Assembly: GCA_045627365.1 (NCBI GenBank)
Contig: JAZQNN010000041.1
Coordinates: 1 to 22,963 of the forward strand
DNA: 22,963 nucleotides
Source: RGIG5612 sp045627365
GTDB taxonomy: Bacteria > Bacillota > Clostridia > Lachnospirales > Lachnospiraceae
Direction of reading: 5' to 3'
A program made the translations under genes and the position numbers. Below, piece by piece: positions 7,560 through 14,295 of the stretch (the stretch's first letter is position 1; each line of letters starts with the position of its first letter). The notes beneath the pieces were generated by a model. That model ran no database searches, was not told where the DNA came from, and saw only the letters and a list, made by a program, of their open reading frames with translations.

Positions 7560-7904
7560 TTATTTCGATTTGTACAAACCGTTCACATTGATAGACACAA
7601 CAATTTCGTCATTTTCCGCGGCTATCGATACCAGGTCCGACATCATCAGCAAATCGCTGAACATTTTCTTTTTCTTCACACTAAGGCGGTAAAATCGGAG
7701 CTCGTCGCCCCTCGCAACTACATAGCCACTCATATACTCGGGCGCGTGTTTCACCTCAGTGTCTAAATACAGCTTTTCGCAAATATCCGCAATTTCGTTC
7801 AAAACGCGCTCTCGTTCCTCGTCTAAAACGCAATTTTTGGCGTTTCCCCTGGCTATCCTGAATGAATCTGCCAAAATTTTGTCAAAAAATAAGTCTGTGT
7901 TCAT
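7560..7904 (-). CDS. Hypothetical 114-residue soluble protein
   Basis: Family not recognised. The protein starts MNTDLFFDKILADSFRIARG and is mixed helix/strand by appearance, with a charged helix around ERERVLNEIADICEKLYL and a C-terminal strand pair (NDEIVVSINVNGLY). It has no signal peptide, membrane segment or metal-binding cluster. The start at 7904 is chosen because GGAGGAA lies just upstream; two earlier in-frame Met codons (7925, 7964) lack a good SD. It converges with the nitroreductase gene, with 53 bases between stop codons. Upstream, the spacer to 8050 contains the palindrome GGCAAG/CTTGCC, and the nearest 16-bp operator-like site is at 8051. Confidence 0.7.
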   Translation of the reverse strand: MNTDLFFDKILADSFRIARGNAKNCVLDEERERVLNEIADICEKLYLDTEVKHAPEYMSGYVVARGDELRFYRLSVKKKKMFSDLLMMSDLVSIAAENDEIVVSINVNGLYKSK

Positions 7905-8050
7905 ATGATTCCTCCATTCTTTCATATGTGATTTGATGCACATATTAGCGAAGGCCGAGCCCACTGCTTAATAACTATTACGCGCGTTACATAAGGACCG
8001 ATTTTCGGCTGAAAAAACGGCTTTTTCCGAAGGCAAGCCTTGCCGGAACA

Positions 8051-8066
8051 TACTTCTATAGAAGTA
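8051..8066. promoter_or_regulatory. Operator-like palindrome, site 1
   Basis: TACTTCTATAGAAGTA, a perfect 16-bp palindrome. It lies upstream of the likely promoter of the metal-binding lipoprotein gene and could also serve the divergent gene ending at 7904. Confidence 0.65.
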
Positions 8067-8081
8067 GTAAATTTTGCGAAT

Positions 8082-8110
8082 AGTTTTCTATACGTCTAAA
8101 GAAGTATAAT
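8082..8110 (+). promoter_or_regulatory. Likely promoter of the metal-binding lipoprotein gene, overlapped by operator site 2
   Basis: TATAAT at 8105-8110 with only a weak -35 (AGTTTT at 8082-8087, spacing 17). The palindromic site 8091-8106 covers the spacer and the first bases of the -10, which is a repression geometry. The 5' leader would be about 210 bases. Confidence 0.5.
8091..8106. promoter_or_regulatory. Operator-like palindrome, site 2
   Basis: TACGTCTAAAGAAGTA matches site 1 at 14 of 16 positions. It overlaps the -10 hexamer. Confidence 0.65.
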
Positions 8111-8158
8111 TTTACACATAAAATCCGAGACATCTGAACAACGGGCGATGCGTGAATA

Positions 8159-8174
8159 TACTTCTAAAGACGTA
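8159..8174. promoter_or_regulatory. Operator-like palindrome, site 3
   Basis: TACTTCTAAAGACGTA. It equals the reverse complement of site 2 apart from the central A/T pair, and lies about 50 bases downstream of the likely -10. Confidence 0.65.
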
Positions 8175-8326
8175 CTTTTACCAAAAACGCGAAAAATTAG
8201 TGAAATTTGCCCCAAAATGGCGTAAAATCACACTTGACTGGAAAAACGGCTTCGGGCAACGACATATATGCTCCAAAATCGCTGAAAAAAGACTAAAAAC
8301 AGCCCTCAGAAAGCGGATAAAAGACA

Positions 8327-9313
8327 GTGAAGAGTACATTTAATCGCAAACACAATAAAATAATCGCAATTCTTTTGCTCGTAATTCTCAGTTTTTCCTG
8401 TATTTATGGGCTTTGCGGCTGTTCGGCAAAAATCAAAAATGATGGAAAAAAGGCTCTGAACATCGTTACGACCATCTTTCCGCTCTATGATTTTGCCCAA
8501 AACGTCTGCGGCGACGAATGCGAGGTCATTCAGCTCCTAAAACCCGGAACGGAGAGCCATTCTTTTGAACCAACGCCTCAGGACATGATCACAATTTCCA
8601 AAGCTGATCTCTTCATTTACATCGGCGGCGAGAACGACACCTGGATCGAGGAGCTTCTTGGGGCGATGGATAAACGACCGGAGACTCTGATAATGATGGA
8701 TTACATCGAGCTCCTCGAAGAGGAAACTGCGGAAGGAATGCAGGAAGAGCGCGGCGGACATGAGCACGAAGAAGAGGCTGAATACGACGAGCACATCTGG
8801 ACGTCTCCGGCAAATGCGATGAAGATGATTGAGGTCATATCCGATAAAATCTGTGAAATGCTTGATGACGACACCTTGATCGATGCATTTAATGCCAATT
8901 CTGAGACCTATATCGCCGAAATCGGCGAGATCCATGAGGGGTTCGAGGAATTTTTCAAGGACAATAAAGAACCGCTTATTTTCGGCGATAGGTTCCCGTT
9001 CCTGTATTTCGCAAGGGAGTATGGCGTAGAGTATTACGCGGCATTTCCAGGCTGCTACGCAGGCTCCGAGCCGAGCGCTAAGACCATGTCTTTCCTGATA
9101 AATAAGGCATCTGAGCTTCACACGCTGAAGGTGTATTACATAGAATTTTCAAATGTGCAGGTGGCAAACGCGATCGCAGAAGCGACCGGCGCGCATGCTG
9201 TGCTGTTCCATTCCTGCCACAACGTAACGCAGGCTGAGATCGACGCAGGCGTCTCGTACGCGGATCTGATGCGGCAGAATTTGCAGGCGCTGAGAGCAAG
9301 GGTGGAATTGTAG
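8327..9313 (+). CDS. ZnuA-like metal-binding ABC transporter lipoprotein
   Basis: A 328-residue substrate-binding protein of the zinc/manganese (cluster A-I) family, anchored to the outer face of the membrane. It has an N-terminal signal with lipobox LCGC (lipidated Cys at residue 32). Metal ligands expected in the family are visible as TESHSFEPTPQD and DEHIWTSP; the His/acid-rich insert HEHEEEAEYDEH corresponds to the flexible metal-collecting loop. The third-ligand region reads FGDRFPFLYFAREYG, without the usual His, and a conserved-looking HSCHNVT follows later. The start codon is GTG at 8327 with a weak SD; no better start exists before the signal peptide. No ABC ATPase or permease gene is adjacent, so it must use partners encoded elsewhere. 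The upstream triple palindrome suggests regulation, possibly by metal. Confidence 0.88.
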   Translation: MKSTFNRKHNKIIAILLLVILSFSCIYGLCGCSAKIKNDGKKALNIVTTIFPLYDFAQNVCGDECEVIQLLKPGTESHSFEPTPQDMITISKADLFIYIGGENDTWIEELLGAMDKRPETLIMMDYIELLEEETAEGMQEERGGHEHEEEAEYDEHIWTSPANAMKMIEVISDKICEMLDDDTLIDAFNANSETYIAEIGEIHEGFEEFFKDNKEPLIFGDRFPFLYFAREYGVEYYAAFPGCYAGSEPSAKTMSFLINKASELHTLKVYYIEFSNVQVANAIAEATGAHAVLFHSCHNVTQAEIDAGVSYADLMRQNLQALRARVEL

Positions 9314-9450
9314 AAAAGCATAGGTGATATGGAGCTGGGCGGCTCTATAGAGTTTCGCTCTACAAATAAAGATGCAAGGCCTTTAAAACAGAGGTGCCAA
9401 ACATCGGCACGATTTCCCTCCCAAAGCCACACATTATTTCGAGATAAAAC

Positions 9451-9484
9451 AACGCCCTCAAAGGTTTCCCCTCGAGGGCGTTTT
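9451..9484. terminator. Bidirectional terminator between the lipoprotein and trigger-factor-like genes
   Basis: AACGCCCTC (9451-9459) pairs with GAGGGCGTT (9474-9482). T-rich tails follow on both strands. It separates two convergent genes. The spacer 9314-9450 holds nothing else that I can assign. Confidence 0.85.
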
Positions 9485-9502
9485 GCAATTCATGATTTCG
9501 CG

Positions 9503-10885
9503 TTATTCAGCCTTTGCGTCAACGAATACTGCGTTGCCTTTGATCGCATCGATAACCTTGTCATACTTGTACTCGAGATTCTCGTACAGGTAGCACCAGG
9601 TCTCACCGGAGGTCTCTTTGAATTCCTCAAGTGACATTGAACCGTAGCCATTTGCTTCGATGTATTCCTGCATAGCTGCATCGACTTCTTCAGGTGTTGA
9701 TGTAATGCCCTTGTCCTGGCAGATCTTCTCGAAGATCATGGCCAGATCCATGTTGGTATGGGCCTGGTCTATGCTATATTCCTCGGCTGTATCGTAGCCG
9801 TAGTAGGATGCAAGTGTGTCAAGATCTATGCCGTACATCTGTGAGTAGTAAATAAGAGAATCCTCAGCATATCTCTTCAGGTTCGCTTCGATCTCTTCAT
9901 CATATGACTTAACTTCAAGATTGTCGCGAAGAGCGTTGAGAAGCGCATTCTCAAGAGCTGTATCGTAGTACATCCGGCGAACATATTCCTTCAGCTCATC
10001 GACTGTAGCGATGTTCTCGTCCGGAAGATTCTCAGCTGCGTAATTTGCCGCAAATTCATCATTGAGCTCAGGAGTGTTGGTAACTGACTTGCTGTTGATC
10101 GTAACAGTGAAGATAACGTCAACGCCTGCAAGATCAGGGTTATTCTCGTATTCATCCGGGAAAGTAAGCGGAAGGTCAACCGTGTCGCCGATGCTGCATC
10201 CGATAAGGCCGTCTTCAAAGCCGGGGATGAATGTGCCTGAACCGATGGTAAGCGACTGGCCGGTAGCTGTACCGCCGTCAAATGCCTTCAGGTTGTCAGC
10301 GTAAACGCCCTTGTAGTCGATATTCAGCTTGTCGCCGTCCTCAACAACGCCCTCGGTAATGGTCTCGGTCGTAGTTGCTGCGTTGATAAGTCCATTAATG
10401 TAAGAGTCAACGTCTTCGTCAGTTACTTCTACGTCAGATTTGAGAACTTCGATCTTAGAGTAATCTTCCAGTGTGTAAACGTTCTTGGCAGGAACATGGA
10501 ACCAGCCGAGTTTCCAGCCGCAGAAAGCTACGCATGCAAGTACGATGACTGCGCAAACGATGATGGTGATAAGGCTTGTGGCGTTAAGACCGTTTTTCTT
10601 CATCTTGATCTCAGGAGTTTTTTTAGCTGTAACCTGAGCCTTGACTTCTTCTACTTTGTCTTCAACAGCTTCTTTGATATCCTCAAATTTGTCTTCAACA
10701 GCTTCCTTGATATCGCCGGCCTTGTTCTCGACAGCCTCCACAACGTTGCCGGCTGCATCACCTACATCCTCAGCAGCGTGGGCGACAACATCTTTGACGT
10801 CTTTGGCTACATCAGCCACGTCTTCTGCTGCATCAACCGCAACGTCTTTGACGTCTTCGGCAACATTCTTGATTTCTTCGTCCAT
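9503..10885 (-). CDS. Membrane-anchored trigger-factor/FKBP-like chaperone with 11-residue-repeat tail
   Basis: A 460-residue fusion. Residues 10-86 are seven tandem 11-residue acidic amphipathic repeats (for example DKFEDIKEAVE), resembling LEA or apolipoprotein-type helices. KMKKN follows, then one membrane segment at about 104-128. Residues about 180-265 are an FKBP-type prolyl isomerase domain (GDKLNIDYKG, FIPGFEDGLIG, DLPLTFPDEY), and about 270-460 match a trigger-factor C-terminal chaperone domain. Positive charge before the membrane segment places the repeat tail in the cytoplasm and the isomerase/chaperone outside, so a role in folding exported proteins is inferred. Start ATG 10883-10885 follows AAAGGGA; the open frame extends further upstream without an SD. 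True trigger factor is cytosolic and has no membrane segment. Confidence 0.85.
   Translation of the reverse strand: MDEEIKNVAEDVKDVAVDAAEDVADVAKDVKDVVAHAAEDVGDAAGNVVEAVENKAGDIKEAVEDKFEDIKEAVEDKVEEVKAQVTAKKTPEIKMKKNGLNATSLITIIVCAVIVLACVAFCGWKLGWFHVPAKNVYTLEDYSKIEVLKSDVEVTDEDVDSYINGLINAATTTETITEGVVEDGDKLNIDYKGVYADNLKAFDGGTATGQSLTIGSGTFIPGFEDGLIGCSIGDTVDLPLTFPDEYENNPDLAGVDVIFTVTINSKSVTNTPELNDEFAANYAAENLPDENIATVDELKEYVRRMYYDTALENALLNALRDNLEVKSYDEEIEANLKRYAEDSLIYYSQMYGIDLDTLASYYGYDTAEEYSIDQAHTNMDLAMIFEKICQDKGITSTPEEVDAAMQEYIEANGYGSMSLEEFKETSGETWCYLYENLEYKYDKVIDAIKGNAVFVDAKAE
10628..10858 (-). repeat. 33-bp tandem coding repeats (seven units)
   Basis: Seven 33-base units encode the 11-residue repeats at residues 10-86 of the trigger-factor-like protein. 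The last units are nearly identical in DNA (for example two close copies of CTTCAACAGCTTC.TTGATATC), so they probably expanded by duplication. Confidence 0.8.
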
Positions 10886-10970
10886 AATATATGATCCCTT
10901 TCTTGTATAGCGGCGTGAAGCATTTCTGTGTATCAAAAAAACTCCACCGCTCGCGGATTTGCCAAGGGCG

Positions 10971-10999
10971 ATTGTAACATAGGTAATAAAATTAATAAA
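10971..10999 (-). promoter_or_regulatory. Possible promoter of the trigger-factor-like gene
   Basis: On the minus strand TTTATT (10994-10999), 17 bases, TACAAT (10971-10976). The -35 is weak. The leader to the start codon would be about 80 bases. Confidence 0.4.
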
Positions 11000-11094
11000 G
11001 CGAAAAAAATGTGAAAAATCATTGTCTCTCCGGCCCACTGTCACTTTGTACAAAAATCCGCACAGAATCCAATTCGCTTTGTTAATAATTTAAC

Positions 11095-11123
11095 TTGATA
11101 TAACGCGCTCAAGCATATATAAT
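11095..11123 (+). promoter_or_regulatory. gap promoter
   Basis: TTGATA at 11095-11100, 17 bases, TATAAT at 11118-11123; about 39 bases before the gap start. Near consensus, as expected for a highly expressed glycolytic gene. Confidence 0.85.
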
Positions 11124-11161
11124 CTAGCCGAAAATCTTTATAGAGAAGAGAGGACGACAAT

Positions 11162-12172
11162 ATGAGTATTAAAGTAGGTATCAACGGATTCGGTCGTATC
11201 GGCCGTATGGTTTTCCGTGTATCTGACGATCATGACGAGATCGAAGTAGTAGGTATCAACGATTTATGTACCCCTGATTACCTTGCATACATGCTTAAGT
11301 ACGACACAATGCATGGCACATTCAAGGGCGAAATTTCTTCAACAGATCATTCTATCATTGTTAACGGTCAGGAGATCCCTGTATTTGCTGAGAAGGATCC
11401 TGCAAATATCCCATGGGCAGAAGTTGGCGCAGAGTACATCGTAGAGTCAACAGGCCTCTTCCTTACCAAAGAAAAGGCTGAAGCTCATCTTAAGGCAGGC
11501 GCTAAGAAGGTCATCATGTCAGCTCCTTCAAAGGATGACACACCGATGTTCGTTTGCGGCGTAAACCTTGACCAGTACACTTCTGATATGAATTTCGTAT
11601 CAAACGCATCATGCACAACTAACTGCTTAGCTCCTATCGCTAAGGTTCTTAATGACAATTTCGGAATCACCGATGGTCTTATGACAACAGTTCACTCAAC
11701 AACAGCTACTCAGAAGACCGTTGACGGACCTTCACAGAAGGATTGGCGCGGCGGCCGTGCAGCTTCCGGCAACATCATTCCTTCATCAACCGGCGCAGCT
11801 AAGGCTGTTGGCAAGGTCATCCCTGCTCTTAACGGCAAATTGACCGGCATGTCCATGCGTGTTCCTACACTGGACGTTTCTGTAGTAGACCTTACAGTTA
11901 ACCTGGCTAAGCCGGCTAAGTATGAGGAGATCTGCGCGGCTATGAAGAAGGCAAGCGAAGGCGAACTCAAGGGCATCTTAGGATACACCGAAGAAGCAGT
12001 AGTTTCATCAGACTTCCTCGGCGACGAGCGCACATCTATCTTCGATGCAGCAGCAGGTATCGCTCTTACCGACACATTCGTAAAGGTAGTTGCCTGGTAT
12101 GACAACGAGATCGGCTACTCAGACAAGCTCCTTTGCCTCATCGATCATATGTACGAGGTAGACCACAAATAA
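11162..12172 (+). CDS. gap: Glyceraldehyde-3-phosphate dehydrogenase, type I
   Basis: NAD-dependent GAPDH of glycolysis; 336 residues, normal length. The Rossmann motif INGFGRIGRMVF starts at residue 7, the catalytic Cys151 lies in SNASCTTNC, and other family motifs are HSTTATQKTVDGPS, RAASGNIIPSSTGAAKAVGK and WYDNEIGYS near the C-terminus. ATG 11162 has GAGAGGA upstream. It is monocistronic with its own promoter and terminator; no other glycolytic genes (pgk, tpi) follow, unlike many Firmicutes. Confidence 0.98.
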   Translation: MSIKVGINGFGRIGRMVFRVSDDHDEIEVVGINDLCTPDYLAYMLKYDTMHGTFKGEISSTDHSIIVNGQEIPVFAEKDPANIPWAEVGAEYIVESTGLFLTKEKAEAHLKAGAKKVIMSAPSKDDTPMFVCGVNLDQYTSDMNFVSNASCTTNCLAPIAKVLNDNFGITDGLMTTVHSTTATQKTVDGPSQKDWRGGRAASGNIIPSSTGAAKAVGKVIPALNGKLTGMSMRVPTLDVSVVDLTVNLAKPAKYEEICAAMKKASEGELKGILGYTEEAVVSSDFLGDERTSIFDAAAGIALTDTFVKVVAWYDNEIGYSDKLLCLIDHMYEVDHK

Positions 12173-12225
12173 GATATTAACTGATACGCAAGTAAAAGTT
12201 ATGTTTACCGGCAAAAGCCGGAAGG

Positions 12226-12266
12226 ACAGGATCACCACCCCCTCTAATAGGTGATCCTGTTTTTTT
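12226..12266 (+). terminator. Rho-independent terminator of gap
   Basis: ACAGGATCACC (12226-12236) pairs with GGTGATCCTGT (12250-12260), followed by a run of seven T. Confidence 0.93.
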
Positions 12267-12357
12267 ATGCGCCGCTTTTGCCGCGGGGGCCTTCGGGCGC
12301 CGCTTTTCGCGGTCCGGTTGCCTTCTCGCATCGCTAAGTCGCCTTCTTCCGCGGCGC

Positions 12358-12409
12358 AGTTTGCCAAGCAGGCCCTGCAAACCCGATAAAATCGTAAACT
12401 TGGCAAACT
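12358..12409. repeat. 52-bp palindromic repeat, copy 1
   Basis: Ends AGTTTGCCAAG and CTTGGCAAACT are a perfect 11-bp inverted repeat. The interior holds two small hairpins (GCAGG/CCTGC and CGAT/ATCG), giving a possible three-way fold. It is nearly identical to 12547-12598. Confidence 0.85.
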
Positions 12410-12546
12410 CGGCGCCGTCTGTTCGCGCCTGTCACAGCATTCGGAGCGCCATAAAGCTTAAAAAAGGGCGTTTTTTCGGGATTTTGGCAAAAAAAGCCGG
12501 CTCATCCCCTCCAAAATGCGGTGCCGGGAGCATTTGAATGGAATAA

Positions 12547-12598
12547 AGTTTGCCAAGCAAGCCCTGCAAAGCTGATAAAATCGTAAACTTGGCAAACT
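12547..12598. repeat. 52-bp palindromic repeat, copy 2
   Basis: Same length and same 11-bp terminal inverted repeat as copy 1, with few internal changes (for example GCAAGCCCTGC for GCAGGCCCTGC). The spacer 12267-12638 otherwise holds GC-rich sequence with several small hairpins and no gene that I can support. Confidence 0.85.
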
Positions 12599-12638
12599 GA
12601 ACGGTCCAAAATGGATGTCCGGCAAACCGAAACGCGGT

Positions 12639-12667
12639 TTGACATAACGAGGCCGCTGTGATACCAT
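12639..12667 (+). promoter_or_regulatory. tRNA-Leu promoter
   Basis: TTGACA at 12639-12644, 17 bases, TACCAT at 12662-12667; 11 bases before the mature tRNA 5' end. Confidence 0.65.
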
Positions 12668-12678
12668 TTAGCGCATCT

Positions 12679-12758
12679 GCGGCTGTGGCGAAATTGGCAG
12701 ACGCGCTAGACTTAGGATCTAGTGGGAGACCGTGCAGGTTCAAGTCCTGTCAGCCGCA
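12679..12758 (+). tRNA. tRNA-Leu (anticodon TAG)
   Basis: The acceptor stem GCGGCTG (12679-12685) pairs with CAGCCGC (12751-12757), with discriminator A. The anticodon stem CTAGA/TCTAG encloses loop CTTAGGA with anticodon TAG. A long variable arm of class II type and a T loop TTCAAGT are present. The 3' CCA is not encoded. It reads CUA and related Leu codons. Confidence 0.95.
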
Positions 12759-12760
12759 CG

Positions 12761-12902
12761 AAGCCACAAGGCGTGCGAAAAAGGGTACACACGAGAACAG
12801 TAGAATTAATTCGACAGTTCTCGTGTGTACCCTTTTTCATAGGCCGACGGCCGTGGTGGCAAGGACGCACTTGGTGCGTCCTTGCTGCACGCCTTGTGGC
12901 TT
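12761..12902. other. Cloverleaf-like inverted-repeat element 1, directly 3' of tRNA-Leu
   Basis: The closing stem AAGCCACAAGGCGTGC (12761-12776) is a perfect 16-bp match to 12887-12902. Arm 1 is a perfect 22-bp stem, 12777-12798 with 12817-12838, ending CCCTTTTTC, so it can act as the tRNA terminator in either direction. The linker starts ATAGG and holds GGCC-GAC-GGCC. Arm 2 is a perfect 12-bp stem GCAAGGACGCAC (12859-12870) with 12874-12885 and a 3-base loop. No protein-coding gene is inside. Confidence 0.85.
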
Positions 12903-12928
12903 GTAGCATGTCTCATGATTCCTTAACA

Positions 12929-12954
12929 GCCGACGGCCGTGGTGGCAAGGACGC
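12929..12954. repeat. 26-bp direct repeat of an internal part of element 1
   Basis: Bases 12929-12954 are identical to 12843-12868 (GCCGACGGCCGTGGTGGC followed by AAGGACGC). The second copy lacks the complementary arm of element 1, so it looks like a partial copy. Confidence 0.85.
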
Positions 12955-13007
12955 CCACCTGCCGCCACCATCAAACACAAATATTTCAAACATTTTTCAA
13001 ATAATAT

Positions 13008-13036
13008 TTGCCATGAAATGCTGTAGAATGTATAAT
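13008..13036 (+). promoter_or_regulatory. ald promoter
   Basis: TTGCCA at 13008-13013, 17 bases, TATAAT at 13031-13036; leader of about 55 bases. Confidence 0.8.
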
Positions 13037-13096
13037 GCATCAGAATAAATGCAAATACCGCTAAGATGCGGAAAATATATAAAGAGAGGTATCATT

Positions 13097-14209
13097 ATGA
13101 ACATTGGAACAGTCAGGGAACGTAAGCAACACGAGTACAGAGTCGGCATTACACCGGATAATGCAGCGGCGTACGTTGCGGCGGGTCATACCGTATACGT
13201 TGAGGCTGGCGCGGGAGAGGGCGCCGGATTCCCTGATTGCGAATATATCGAGGCCGGAGCCCAGGTACTTCCTACAATGCAGGAGGTTTACGAGAAGGTC
13301 GATATGATGGTCAAGGTCAAGGAACCGATGCCGGAAGAGTACGAATTCTTAAAGCCGGGCCTGATCCTTTATACATATTTGCATCTTGCAAATGACAGAC
13401 CGCAGGCCGAGGCGCTCAGAGACCACAAAGTTAACGCAGTCGCATACGAGACAATGGTTGACAACGGCATGCTTCCGTGCCTTCGCCCGATGTCAGAGAT
13501 CGCAGGCCGCCTGGCTATTCAGGAGGGTGCAAAATACATCGAGGCAGCTTATGGCGGACGCGGAATCCTCCTCGGCGGCGTACCGGGAGTTGAGCGTGGT
13601 GAAGTAGTCATCGTCGGCGGCGGAATCGCAGGCACATACGCAGCCAAGGCAGCAATTGGCATGGGCGCACAGGTAACGATCCTCGACATCAACCTGAACA
13701 GACTCCAGTACCTGGATGACATTTTCGGAACCGGCGTTACAACGCTTTACTGCTCAGAGAAGAACGTAGCAAGAAGCCTTGCTAAGGCAGACCTCGTAAT
13801 CGGCACAGTCCTCGTTCCGGGCGCACGCACACCGAAGCTGGTAAGAAGAGAGCATCTTAAGACCATGAAGAAGGGCGCTGTTATCGTTGACGTTGCGATC
13901 GACCAGGGCGGATGCTGCGAGACTTCACACGTGACCTACCACGACGACCCTGTATTTATCGATGAGGGCATCGTTCATTACTGCGTAGGCAATATGCCGG
14001 GTGCAGTTCCAAGGACAAGTACCATCGCACTTACCAACGCAACACTCCGTTACGGACTTCTTATCGCAGGCAAGGGACTCGAGCAGGCTGTAAGAGAGAG
14101 TGGCACTGTGGCAACAGGTCTGAACTACTACATGGGCAAATGCACCAACAAGAACGTTGCAACAGCGCTCGATGAGCCGTATGTTCCGGTAGGAGAGGTT
14201 ATTAAGTAA
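13097..14209 (+). CDS. ald: Alanine dehydrogenase
   Basis: NAD-dependent L-alanine dehydrogenase interconverting L-alanine with pyruvate and ammonium; 370 residues, normal length. The N-terminal MNIGTVRERKQHEYRVGITP, substrate-binding Lys75 (KVKEP) and His96 (YTYLHLA), the Rossmann motif VVIVGGGIAGTYAAKAA, and the late VAIDQGGCCETSHVTYHDDP and GNMPGAVPRTST are all present. ATG 13097 has AGAGAGGT upstream; an upstream in-frame ATG (13049) would overlap the expected transcription start and lacks an SD. Monocistronic. Together with GAPDH and the Na+ decarboxylase it fits fermentative amino-acid/pyruvate metabolism. Confidence 0.96.
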   Translation: MNIGTVRERKQHEYRVGITPDNAAAYVAAGHTVYVEAGAGEGAGFPDCEYIEAGAQVLPTMQEVYEKVDMMVKVKEPMPEEYEFLKPGLILYTYLHLANDRPQAEALRDHKVNAVAYETMVDNGMLPCLRPMSEIAGRLAIQEGAKYIEAAYGGRGILLGGVPGVERGEVVIVGGGIAGTYAAKAAIGMGAQVTILDINLNRLQYLDDIFGTGVTTLYCSEKNVARSLAKADLVIGTVLVPGARTPKLVRREHLKTMKKGAVIVDVAIDQGGCCETSHVTYHDDPVFIDEGIVHYCVGNMPGAVPRTSTIALTNATLRYGLLIAGKGLEQAVRESGTVATGLNYYMGKCTNKNVATALDEPYVPVGEVIK

Positions 14210-14245
14210 CAGGATTCGCGTTTAACCCGGTTTGCAAAACCAGCT

Positions 14246-14285
14246 AAAAAACTCCCGAGGAGCTATTTGCATCCTCGGGAGTTTC
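14246..14285. terminator. Bidirectional terminator between ald and the small lipoprotein gene
   Basis: ACTCCCGAGGA (14251-14261) pairs with TCCTCGGGAGT (14272-14282). On the minus strand it is followed by six T, on the plus strand by TTT. Confidence 0.85.
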
Positions 14286-14295
14286 ATGTTGTATG

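Noticed and set aside
8152..8343. 63-codon GTG-start open frame between operator site 3 and the lipoprotein gene
   Set aside because: It overlaps operator site 3 and the start of the lipoprotein gene, has no SD, and its composition is that of AT-rich spacer.
12119..12743. Two minus-strand open frames with a similar peptide (CRACLAN)
   Set aside because: The similarity comes only from the 52-bp palindromic repeat; the frames overlap gap or the tRNA and have no SD.
12761..12902. Retron msr-msd or integron attC site
   Set aside because: Inverted ends and long arms recall these, but no reverse transcriptase or integrase is in the window and no attC core signature is visible.
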